Below the pieces are notes generated by a model. That model saw nothing but the letters and a program-made list of their open reading frames with translations, searched no databases and was not told the origin of the DNA. Positions 35,059-43,152 of a DNA stretch of 64,000 nucleotides are shown here, piece by piece; within the stretch, counting starts at the first letter, position 1; each line of letters begins with the position of its first letter. Origin of the DNA: an uncultured Porphyromonadaceae bacterium (lineage in GTDB: Bacteria > Bacteroidota > Bacteroidia > Bacteroidales > Muribaculaceae). A program made the translations under genes and the position numbers. The stretch covers positions 1 to 64,000 of the forward strand of contig CAMWSS010000010.1 in the NCBI GenBank assembly GCA_947177035.1, given 5' to 3'.

Positions 35059-35142
35059 GCTCGAATGGTGAAATGGTAGACACGAGGGACTTAAAATCCC
35101 TTGACCATTGCGGTCGTGCGGGTTCGAGTCCCGCTTCGAGCA
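35059..35142 (+). tRNA. tRNA-Leu, anticodon TAA (UUA codon)
   Basis: An 84-base tRNA with a seven-pair acceptor stem (GCTCGAA with TTCGAGC), a long variable arm as expected for leucine tRNAs, the anticodon loop CTTAAAA inside an AGGGA/TCCCT stem, and the T-arm GGTTCGAGTCC. The anticodon is TAA. The 3' CCA is not encoded. It has its own promoter. Confidence 0.92.
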
Positions 35143-35154
35143 CTTTAAAAGACA

Positions 35155-35427
35155 ATGTCAATCCAACGTCTGACATCGGTTGAGCGCGCCGGCCTGCTTC
35201 TGCTTGCCGCAGTGATTATGGTCGCCGCCGTGATGATGGCGTTGGTCCGCAATTCTGATTCAAATTCCGAAGGGCCGGCAGAGCAGCCGGCCGTTGTTGT
35301 TGATTCGCTGCCGGGCGACGCCGTGTGTGGCGATTCGGTGCGTTCTGTGCCGCCCCGCAGGCGAGCGTCGGCAAGGCCGCGGCCTGCGGAGGTCCCGGTG
35401 CGCAATCCGCTTGACGACAGGTTCTGA
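35155..35427 (+). CDS. Small single-span membrane protein after tRNA-Leu
   Basis: A 90-residue protein starting MSIQRLTSVER. One hydrophobic helix (about residues 12-30) is followed by a Ser/Pro/Arg-rich tail with a PPRRR stretch, likely outside the cytoplasm. It begins 13 bases after the tRNA and could be read through from the same promoter. I recognise no family. The composition and clear start make it a plausible real gene, but it has no confirming motif. Confidence 0.5.
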   Translation: MSIQRLTSVERAGLLLLAAVIMVAAVMMALVRNSDSNSEGPAEQPAVVVDSLPGDAVCGDSVRSVPPRRRASARPRPAEVPVRNPLDDRF

Positions 35428-35533
35428 ATAAGCCCCCGCTAAAGAATAGTATCCCCGTTCCATAGTCACATCGCCATCGAGGCGGGTGTTGACGCCGGAG
35501 CGGGGTTTGTTTTCTGGGGGGTGCGGCAGATGC

Positions 35534-35572
35534 AAAAAAAGCAGGAGATAAACGCTTTTGTTTATCTCCTGC
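35534..35572 (-). terminator. Intrinsic terminator of the leftward GH85 gene
   Basis: On the minus strand a perfect 13-bp stem (35541-35553 with 35560-35572), a six-base loop and seven T residues. It lies about 30 bases past the GH85 stop codon. Confidence 0.92.
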
Positions 35573-35601
35573 CTGAGAGGTTGTGTAGCTGTGCTCAGTG
35601 T

Positions 35602-38600
35602 TTATTTGGCCAGCAGTTTGATGGTGCGGGCGGCGCCGTCGGCGGTTGTCACGTTGATGACGTATACGCCGGCTGAGCCGAGGTCTACGCGCATCACGCG
35701 GTCGGAGTTGGCGGGCACTGATGCGCGGGCCACTTCGATTGCCGATGCGTTGACCACTGACACGTTGTAGGCGCTCTGGCCTTCTACTTCAATGAAGAGG
35801 GTGCGGCCTACGGTGTAGGCGTTCATGTCGGCTTCGGTGCCAACGGCTTCGATCCGGTTGGTTTCGTCGACGTTGAACACGGGGAATGTGGCCGAGTCAG
35901 ATCCGTGGGCGTTGCTCAGGGTGAGGGTCACGTTGTAGATGCCTTCGTTGCGATACGAGAGGGTTGCGTGGCCTTCTGCGCCGGTGCCTTCAGCGTTTTC
36001 AATGGTGGCGCGTTTTGCGGTCCAAGTGGGGAGGGTTTCCACTTTGTATGCAGAGCCGGAGATGAACGGGCAGCCTACGGAATATGCGGGGTCATAGGGT
36101 TCTTTGCCTGCGGTGCCTTCGTTGACGCCTTCGTTGAATTCGTATGCATAGCCTTTGGCGCCGGCTTTTTTGCCTTTGGCGGCGAAGGAGTGGTCACCGG
36201 CGGGGTCTGATTCGAAGTCCCAGAGGCCGAGCAGGTCGGCGGGGAGATTTTCGGGGTCGAGTCCGTTCATGGATGCCTTGACGTCTTCGTCGGTCATGGC
36301 TTTGCCCCACACCTGGAAGTCGTCGACAATGCCGTCGATGGCCGAGATGTTGGAAGCGGTGCCGCCGATTGAGATCCAGTGTGCGTTAGTGACGGGATAT
36401 GAGCTGGTCTGGAACGGGGGTTCGGCGGTGTTTGTGCCATAGGTGAATCCATACTGGCCGAATACCTGCGAGAGGTCATCCCAGTTCTTTTCGCCGGTTG
36501 CGTTCTTGAATCTTGAGGATTCGCAGTAGAGCCAGTTTGTCATTGTCTGCTTGACGCCGTTGAGGTAGAACATCGAGCGGACAGCGGTGCCGTTGTATTC
36601 GAATACGATTGCGAAGTGTGTCCATGAGTCGAGGCCGATCTTGGCGTCGTCATACTGGTTCCAGTAGCGGAGGCCGTCGGCACCAGAGCCCATTCGCATG
36701 CCCCAAGCGGTGTCGACCTGGTCATAGACGAACTTGCCCTGGTCGCTGATGCGGCTCCAGAAGAAGTCCCAGTTGTTGGCGGGCCATGCGCCGGCGCGGT
36801 TTTCGACAGTCACGAATGAGCTCATTCCGTCGGGGAGGTTGGTGATCTTGACCCATCCGGCCACTGAGAATGACTGGTTGGCCTGGATGCCGAGTTCCTG
36901 GATGCTCACGCCGAAGAGTTTTTCGTTGAGCTGGAGGCCGCGTGAACCTGCGCCGTCGGCGTCACGTCCGGTGTAGGCGAGTTCTACGGTCTGGGCGGGA
37001 GTGAGGAGCACTTCTTCGGCTTCTGTTTCTTCGCCGTTGACGGTGATTGAGTAGATTTCGGGCATTGCGCCGGTTTCGGGAGCCGATACCTGGATGAAGT
37101 ATCCATAGCGGCGTTCGCTGGAGGTTCCTTCGTTGATGACTACGTCATATCCGCCGATTTCCTGGTAGCCGTTGGGCACTGAGATTTCGGTTGTGCCTTT
37201 GGCCTGGTCCATGAGTTTGCCTTCGTTGTTGTAGATGGTCCAGTCGGAAGCCGAGTGGCGTGAGTCGACATAGCGCACGGTGAATCCTTCGCCGGGTTTC
37301 AGAGTGGTCTTGGAGATTTCGATGTCGTTGCTGACGTTGTATTCGCCGCGTTCCATGTATTCGCTCCAGGCGATTTCAGATTCTGCGGTAAAATCGAGGC
37401 TGACGGCCGAAACGCCGAAGCGCACGCGTCCTTCGCCTTTGAGCGGGGCTGAGTAGAAGAGTCCGGCCCATGACGAGGTGGCGCCCATCAGGATCGGTTC
37501 GCCGTTTTCTTCCTGAGCATAGAGCTTGAAGAGCGAAGTCTTGACGTCGAGGTTGTAGACGGGTTCGTCTTTGGCCGCGTTGTTGGGCATGTTCCAGATG
37601 AGTTTGGCGTCGATGCCGAGGTAGTGGTTGCGGAGCACTTTGGCCAGTTTCACTTCGGGAGTTGCGGGAGCGGAGAATGAACCGCGTTTGAGCGAGAGTT
37701 GTCCGAGGTTGAAGTCAACGCCTTCGGCGCCTTCGATCTTGAGGGCGATGAGCGCGAGGTTCTTGCCGTTGAGCTGCGCGCCGAGCGAGCGGCTGACGGG
37801 GATTTCGCGGGTCACCCAGAGTTCGTCGTCGGCTTCGGCGTCGGTGTCGAAGAGCAGGAGCGAGTCATCTGTCAGAGCGGTGGCTTCGTCGCCTTCGGTG
37901 GTGAGCACGAGGCTGACTTTGGCTGCGCCGCGGTTGAGTTTGTAGGTGACGGAGATCACGTCGTTACGCTGCATTCCGAACTGTGTCTTGAACAGGTGGA
38001 GGAATGCGTCGCCGCTCTGGGTGCCGCTGATGTTGAGGCAGGAGCCGCCGACGTATGCGTCGTCCCAGGTGAACTGGGCGTTGAGGGCCACGTCGTCTTT
38101 TTCCACTTCGCGGCCGAGCAGTTCGGTAGCCCACCAGTAGCGCCATGTGGGCAGGTAGTCCTGAACGCCGATGTTAGACCACTGGTTGTTGTTCTGGCGT
38201 TCGCCCATCCAGTTGAAGAAAGCGCCGTTGCCGATGTTGAAGAAGGTTACGAAGGGTTCTTCGGCCAGGTCCCAGCAGAGTGTTGATTTTGCGCTCATCA
38301 TGGCCGACATGCCGAAGAATGTGGTCACGGGCATGTGGCAGGGTCCGTTGGCGATGGTGAATTTCACGGCCGGGTTCTGTGCGCCGTTGGTGAAGTAGCG
38401 TTCGGTGTTGGTCAGGTATGTGCGCTGCATTGCAGACGGGGTCGATCCGTTTGAGTTGCGGTTCAGCCACAGCATGTTGTTTGCGTGTGCGCCCCAGAGG
38501 CCAACCGACACGTTGTTCTGGCTGAGGTATTCCCAGTTGCCGGTGCCGGGGTCGTTGCCCTGCATGTTGAATCCGGCATAGATGTAGAGCGGGTCGATTT

Positions 38601-39459
38601 TTGAGGTGTTGGTCGCATAGTTGACCGAAGCGCCGAGGTTTGACGTGCGGTTGCTGCCCCAGTTGTAGTTGAAGAAGAGCGAAGCGCGCCGGTTTCCGTC
38701 AACGCCGAAGATTCCGCCGTTGTGAGAGCCGAGTCCGCGGTCGAATGTGCAGGAGCCGTTGTAGTTTGTTCCGTCATACCACATGTTTTCGGCAACGGGG
38801 TTTCCTTTTTCGGTCAGGTATTTGACGATTGTTTCGTGCTGCACGGCGATTTTCTGCACTGCAGTGGCGTTGCCGGAGAATTCGGAGTTGTAGCCGAGGC
38901 CGTCAACGCCGTGGTAGTGGAGGAACTTGGCCATTACCTCGTCGTCGAGGTTGGCCTGGTTTGTCAGGCTGTTGCTCCATGTGGAGTTGCCGCCGAACGG
39001 GATCGAGGCTACGCCGCTGACTCCGACGCCGTTCTTGTGGGCCACGTCGGCAAATGCGCCGGGCACCCATCCGTGGGGCGCTGTCCAGTCGCCATAGTGG
39101 CTCATGTAGCTCCACATGGTGAATACTTCGGAGTCGAAGCGTCCGTTGGGCAGGGCGTTGCATCCGTTGTCGGAGTTTGTGTCGCCTACCGGCACCCAGA
39201 AGCAGAGGCGTTTGTCGTTGGTTGCATTGAGCGACTGGTTTACCTGAGTTGCGAGATTGCGGAAACGCACTTTGGGTTTGACACGGGAGATGAAGAAGTT
39301 TTCATCCTCCATGTTGAGTGTGCCTTTGCTCCACTGGTCCACATAGGAGGGCAGATCGGAGCTGTTGGGCCACTGCACATAGTTGCGGTCATAGACCTGC
39401 GCACTTGCTGAAGCTGCCACTGCGAGCAGAGCAGCCATCACAGAAAGTTTTCTTTGCAT
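35602..39459 (-). CDS. GH85 endo-beta-N-acetylglucosaminidase, leftward copy
   Basis: A 1285-residue secreted enzyme. Signal peptide 1-20. The GH85 barrel (about 70-390) shows KRLCFWVP, HGWVPGAFADVAHKNGVGV, and the catalytic Asn-x-Glu pair in DGLGYNSEFSG (Asn191, Glu193), followed by NMWYDGTNYNG. GH85 enzymes cut the chitobiose core of N-glycans between two GlcNAc residues. Beta-sandwich domains follow, a LamG-type domain (about 885-1090), a PKD-like unit (about 1170-1220) and a tail ending AGVYVINV then TIKLLAK, a type A secretion signature. Its own promoter is at 39529-39560. It is paralogous to the enzyme ending at 50798. Confidence 0.9.
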   Translation of the reverse strand: MQRKLSVMAALLAVAASASAQVYDRNYVQWPNSSDLPSYVDQWSKGTLNMEDENFFISRVKPKVRFRNLATQVNQSLNATNDKRLCFWVPVGDTNSDNGCNALPNGRFDSEVFTMWSYMSHYGDWTAPHGWVPGAFADVAHKNGVGVSGVASIPFGGNSTWSNSLTNQANLDDEVMAKFLHYHGVDGLGYNSEFSGNATAVQKIAVQHETIVKYLTEKGNPVAENMWYDGTNYNGSCTFDRGLGSHNGGIFGVDGNRRASLFFNYNWGSNRTSNLGASVNYATNTSKIDPLYIYAGFNMQGNDPGTGNWEYLSQNNVSVGLWGAHANNMLWLNRNSNGSTPSAMQRTYLTNTERYFTNGAQNPAVKFTIANGPCHMPVTTFFGMSAMMSAKSTLCWDLAEEPFVTFFNIGNGAFFNWMGERQNNNQWSNIGVQDYLPTWRYWWATELLGREVEKDDVALNAQFTWDDAYVGGSCLNISGTQSGDAFLHLFKTQFGMQRNDVISVTYKLNRGAAKVSLVLTTEGDEATALTDDSLLLFDTDAEADDELWVTREIPVSRSLGAQLNGKNLALIALKIEGAEGVDFNLGQLSLKRGSFSAPATPEVKLAKVLRNHYLGIDAKLIWNMPNNAAKDEPVYNLDVKTSLFKLYAQEENGEPILMGATSSWAGLFYSAPLKGEGRVRFGVSAVSLDFTAESEIAWSEYMERGEYNVSNDIEISKTTLKPGEGFTVRYVDSRHSASDWTIYNNEGKLMDQAKGTTEISVPNGYQEIGGYDVVINEGTSSERRYGYFIQVSAPETGAMPEIYSITVNGEETEAEEVLLTPAQTVELAYTGRDADGAGSRGLQLNEKLFGVSIQELGIQANQSFSVAGWVKITNLPDGMSSFVTVENRAGAWPANNWDFFWSRISDQGKFVYDQVDTAWGMRMGSGADGLRYWNQYDDAKIGLDSWTHFAIVFEYNGTAVRSMFYLNGVKQTMTNWLYCESSRFKNATGEKNWDDLSQVFGQYGFTYGTNTAEPPFQTSSYPVTNAHWISIGGTASNISAIDGIVDDFQVWGKAMTDEDVKASMNGLDPENLPADLLGLWDFESDPAGDHSFAAKGKKAGAKGYAYEFNEGVNEGTAGKEPYDPAYSVGCPFISGSAYKVETLPTWTAKRATIENAEGTGAEGHATLSYRNEGIYNVTLTLSNAHGSDSATFPVFNVDETNRIEAVGTEADMNAYTVGRTLFIEVEGQSAYNVSVVNASAIEVARASVPANSDRVMRVDLGSAGVYVINVTTADGAARTIKLLAK

Positions 39460-39528
39460 GGTGGTTGGTTGTAATAATAAATTGGTTTATAGTCGTGTTA
39501 TTTTAATCATGGTTTGATTTTTCACTTG

Positions 39529-39560
39529 CAAATTTAGGTAATATATCATATCGGCGCAAA
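39529..39560 (-). promoter_or_regulatory. Promoter of the leftward GH85 gene
   Basis: On the minus strand TTTG (39557-39560), 20 bases, then TAAATTTG (39529-39536), giving a leader of roughly 60 bases. Confidence 0.75.
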
Positions 39561-39583
39561 CTTTGGTGTATAAATTAGGTGTA

Positions 39584-39602
39584 ATCAGCTGAAAACGCTG
39601 AT
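39584..39602. repeat. Inverted repeat between the divergent promoters
   Basis: ATCAGC and GCTGAT form perfect six-base arms separated by seven bases. It lies 24 bases upstream of the GH85 -33 element and 78 bases upstream of the susC -33 element, a fair place for a regulator site. Confidence 0.5.
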
Positions 39603-39612
39603 CGAAGAGGGA

Positions 39613-39656
39613 CCGGATGCGTTAAAATCAGGGGTGTGGCGGCCGGATGTGTTAAA
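39613..39656. repeat. Direct repeat CCGGATGyGTTAAA upstream of the susC promoter
   Basis: Two 14-base copies (39613-39626 and 39643-39656) differ at one position and are 30 bases apart, close to three helical turns. The second ends 23 bases before the susC -33 element. This layout fits an activator binding as a dimer on one DNA face. Confidence 0.6.
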
Positions 39657-39679
39657 CTTTATGTAAAAACCTGAAAATA

Positions 39680-39710
39680 TTGTGTTTTTACAAAATAACT
39701 TGTAACTTTG
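39680..39710 (+). promoter_or_regulatory. Promoter of the susC operon
   Basis: TTG (39680-39682), 20 bases, then TAACTTTG (39703-39710). The expected start leaves a leader of about 135 bases before the susC ATG. Confidence 0.75.
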
Positions 39711-39724
39711 TAAAGTTTTTAAAG

Positions 39725-39759
39725 CGCTTTGTGCCCGCTTTTAAAGTGGGTGCAAAGCG
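39725..39759 (+). promoter_or_regulatory. Strong hairpin in the susC leader
   Basis: A 16-bp stem (39725-39740 with 39744-39759) with three G-T pairs and a three-base loop, just after the expected transcription start. There is no T-run after it, so it is more likely an mRNA-stability or sRNA target element than a terminator. Confidence 0.6.
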
Positions 39760-39852
39760 TCGTAAGGTTGTCGGCCTAATCGAAGCAGATAAAAACCCAC
39801 ATAGAAACAATAATAAAAAATAATAACATAATAACATCATTATCAAAACCTT

Positions 39853-42800
39853 ATGCTAACACCAATCAACTCATTTCAAAAGTTGACCCTGTCAGCGGTT
39901 CTGATGCTTGGAGCGGGCGCTTTCGCAGGCGCGCACGCAGCTCCCGCTGCAGCTCCGGCGCCCCAGGCGCAGGCTCAGGCTTCTGAAGCCAAAGGCACGG
40001 TTCTCGACGAAGAAGGCGAGCCGATGATCGGCGCTTCGGTGCAAGTAGTGGGCAATCCTACCAAGGGTGCCGCTACGGACCTTGACGGTAATTTTGTGTT
40101 GCCAGGAGTCGCATCCGGCACCATGCTGCGTATTTCGGCCGTTGGCTACAAGCCAGTGGAAGTCAAGTGGGAGGGCACTCCCATCAGTGTGCAACTCGCC
40201 TTCGACAGCGAAGAGCTGCAGGAGGTCGTTGTCACAGCCATGGGCATCCAGCGTGAAGCCAAGACTCTGACTTATGCCACCCAGACCGTGAAAGCCGACG
40301 AAGTCACCCGCATCAAGAGCAACAACTTCGTCAATGCCCTCCAGGGCAAGGCTGCCGGCCTGACCATCACTCCCAACAACTCCGGTGCCGGCGGCGGTGC
40401 TTCGAAGATCACCCTTCGCGGCTCCACTTCGATTCTCGGCACCAACCAGCCGCTGATCGTTATCGACGGCGTCCCCATGCAGGACGGTATGGGCGATCAG
40501 GTGAGCGCCGACGCCATCGTATATGGCGGTACGCGCTCGCGCGATGACCTTCTTTCGACCATCAACCCGGAAGACATCGACAACATGACGATTCTTAAAG
40601 GCCCGAACGCCGCCGCCCTCTATGGCTCGGCCGCCAACAACGGTGTGATCGTCATCACCACCAAGACCGGTGCCTCCGGCCAGGTGAAAGTCGACATAAG
40701 CTCGACCACTTCGATCGACCGCATCGCAACTTATCCCAAAACCCAGAAGCTCTTCGGTCTTGATGCCGACGTGACATCGTCAGGCCGTCTCGGCGACCTC
40801 AACGGCTGGGGTCCGCGCATCGGCACCCGCTCGGCCGACGAACTTGCTTCGCGTCCTTATCTGACCTCATCGCCCCGCAATGCCTCCGAAGATTTCTTCC
40901 AGACAGGCGTGACCCTCAACAACGGCATCACCCTCAGCGGCGGCACAGATCTCTCGCGCACCTATTTCAGCTACAACAACACTTATCAGACCGGCGTTGT
41001 GCCTGAAAACAAGTTCCTGCGCAACAACGTGATGCTCAAAGAGTCGTTCTCGCTCTTCAACAAGCGCGTCAACATCTCGACATCGTTGAACTGGATCAAC
41101 CAGCGCACCGACAACACTCCCGTGGCCGGTCGCGCCCTTTCGGCCACTTACGCACTCTACCGCACTCCGGCCGAAATCGACATGCGCTACTACCGCAACC
41201 ATTACAAGCACACCGGCACAATGGCCGATGAGATCGTGTGGGACGGCACTCCGGGCAACACCTACGGCAACTACAAGCTGATCGGACAGCCCGTGCAGAC
41301 ATGGGACTTCGACGGCGACTATCTCAACAACCCCTACTGGGTGGCAAACATGATCAAGGATCAGGTGAAGCGTGACCGACTGCTCGGCAACATCACCCTC
41401 GGCGTGAACATCTGGAAGAACCTCAAATACCAGACCCGTTTCTCGGTCGACTATGTGGTGACAAACACGCTCAACGAAATGTATGCCAACACTTCGACCA
41501 AGACGATGCACGACGTGCGCGGCGGCCGCTACAGCAGCTCGAACTCGCGCTCCAGCGACGTCTATAATGACCACATGCTCACCTGGAACGACCGCTTCTC
41601 CGACAAGATCGATGTCAGCGTGGCTCTCGGCGGCAACTTCACCCGTCACTTCTCGCGCTCCACTTCGATCAGCACTGAGATCGACACCTGCGGTCTGCCC
41701 AACGCATTCGTTCCCCAGAATAACAAATACTCCCGTCCTGAAAACCCCAACGGTTCGGCAACAGGTGCCTCCGACTCATGGAACTACCATGACTGGAGCT
41801 CGGCTCTGTTCGCCACCGCATCGGTCGGCCTTTTCGACAAAGTGTACGTCGACGGATCATACCGTCTGGAATGGGCGCAGTCATTCCAGCAGTTCACACA
41901 AGGCTCGGGCTACAAGAGCTTCGACTACTACTCGGCCGGCGTGAACGTGCTGCTCGACCGCTTCTTCGGTCCTGTGTCATGGCTTGACCAGCTCAAGTGG
42001 CGCGGCAGCTGGTCTGTTGTCGGCAACCCGATCCCCAACACCCTCTTTGCCCGTCAGACCTACGACTTCGCCAACGGAACAGTGTCGGCCCGTCCCCCGC
42101 TGTTTGACGATCCGAAGCCTGAAACCACCACGGCCTATGAAACCGGTCTCGATGTGTGGATGTTCAACAACAAGTTCAACTTCGACCTCACATATTATAA
42201 CTCCACTCTGAAGAACCAGTTCATGTATGTGACTACCGCCAATGGCGAGTCCAAACCCGTCAACACCGGTAAGATCCGCAACTACGGTCTGGAATTCTCG
42301 GCAAGCTACCGCTGGGTCATCACCAACGACTGGTCGTGGCGCACCGGCTTCAACGTGGCGTGGAACGACAACCGCATCCTGGAGACCTACAAGACCGAAT
42401 CCGGCGCACCTTATGAAGTGCAGGTAGGTCCTTCGGCCTTCAAGGTGAAATATAAGGAAGGCGGCCGCTACGGCGACCTCTATGTGAACTCGTTCGCACG
42501 TGACGAGAACGGTTACATCAAGCTTCTGAACGAAGGCGACTATGCCAACGCCGCTCCCCAGATGGCCACCGGCACATACGATACTTTTGTCGGCAACACC
42601 ACCTCGCCTGTGACCATGGGCTGGAACAACACTTTCTCATGGCGTAACCTCACCCTCTACTTCCTCATCGACGGACGCATCGGCGGCAAGGTTATGAGCC
42701 TCACCGAGTCTGACATGGACCTGTTCGGTCTGAGCCAGCGCACTGCCGACGCCCGCCTGGCCGCCATGAAGAACCCTGACCTTCAGGCTCAGGACGGCAC

Positions 42801-43134
42801 ACTGCTGATGTATCTGCCCGACGGATCAGGCCGCAAGGTTTCCGTGCGCAAGTACTATGAGACAATCGGTGGATGGCCAATGGAAGACCATGTCTATGAC
42901 GCCACCTCATTCCGCATGCGCGACATCTCGCTCAGCTATGAATTCCCCGACCTGTTCGGCAAATCGACCGGTCTCACAGCCCAGTTCTCGGTGAAGAACG
43001 CCTTCTTCATCTACAAGGACTCTCCCGTCGATCCCGACATCTCCATGACAGCAAGCAACGGCCTCGGCGGCATCGACAACTATGCTCTGCCCACAACCCG
43101 CAGCTATGCCATCACCCTTAAACTTAACTTCTAA
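39853..43134 (+). CDS. SusC/RagA-family TonB-linked outer-membrane transporter
   Basis: A 1093-residue transporter for glycans bound by SusD. Signal peptide ends near residue 29. A carboxypeptidase-D-regulatory-like domain (about 45-115) has KGTVLDEEGEPMIGASV. The TonB box region is QEVVVTAMG (about 120), and the plug holds ALQGKAAGLTI, RGSTSILGTNQPLIVIDGVP and LKGPNAAALYGSAANNGVI. A barrel of about 800 residues ends in a typical RSYAITLKLNF strand. It is the first gene of a four-gene operon. The glycan is likely the product of the GH85 enzymes. Confidence 0.95.
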   Translation: MLTPINSFQKLTLSAVLMLGAGAFAGAHAAPAAAPAPQAQAQASEAKGTVLDEEGEPMIGASVQVVGNPTKGAATDLDGNFVLPGVASGTMLRISAVGYKPVEVKWEGTPISVQLAFDSEELQEVVVTAMGIQREAKTLTYATQTVKADEVTRIKSNNFVNALQGKAAGLTITPNNSGAGGGASKITLRGSTSILGTNQPLIVIDGVPMQDGMGDQVSADAIVYGGTRSRDDLLSTINPEDIDNMTILKGPNAAALYGSAANNGVIVITTKTGASGQVKVDISSTTSIDRIATYPKTQKLFGLDADVTSSGRLGDLNGWGPRIGTRSADELASRPYLTSSPRNASEDFFQTGVTLNNGITLSGGTDLSRTYFSYNNTYQTGVVPENKFLRNNVMLKESFSLFNKRVNISTSLNWINQRTDNTPVAGRALSATYALYRTPAEIDMRYYRNHYKHTGTMADEIVWDGTPGNTYGNYKLIGQPVQTWDFDGDYLNNPYWVANMIKDQVKRDRLLGNITLGVNIWKNLKYQTRFSVDYVVTNTLNEMYANTSTKTMHDVRGGRYSSSNSRSSDVYNDHMLTWNDRFSDKIDVSVALGGNFTRHFSRSTSISTEIDTCGLPNAFVPQNNKYSRPENPNGSATGASDSWNYHDWSSALFATASVGLFDKVYVDGSYRLEWAQSFQQFTQGSGYKSFDYYSAGVNVLLDRFFGPVSWLDQLKWRGSWSVVGNPIPNTLFARQTYDFANGTVSARPPLFDDPKPETTTAYETGLDVWMFNNKFNFDLTYYNSTLKNQFMYVTTANGESKPVNTGKIRNYGLEFSASYRWVITNDWSWRTGFNVAWNDNRILETYKTESGAPYEVQVGPSAFKVKYKEGGRYGDLYVNSFARDENGYIKLLNEGDYANAAPQMATGTYDTFVGNTTSPVTMGWNNTFSWRNLTLYFLIDGRIGGKVMSLTESDMDLFGLSQRTADARLAAMKNPDLQAQDGTLLMYLPDGSGRKVSVRKYYETIGGWPMEDHVYDATSFRMRDISLSYEFPDLFGKSTGLTAQFSVKNAFFIYKDSPVDPDISMTASNGLGGIDNYALPTTRSYAITLKLNF

Positions 43135-43152
43135 TTTCCGAATCATACTGCA

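Larger units (their letters stand above)
39460..39852. other. Divergent control region between the GH85 gene and the susC operon
   Basis: A 393-base A+T-rich intergenic stretch with no gene. It holds the leftward GH85 promoter, an inverted repeat, a direct repeat, the rightward susC promoter and a 140-base susC leader with a strong hairpin. Each is listed separately. Confidence 0.85.

Noticed and set aside
35059-35142. tRNA-Leu as an integration site of a mobile element
   Set aside because: No repeat of the tRNA 3' end and no integrase gene are seen downstream.
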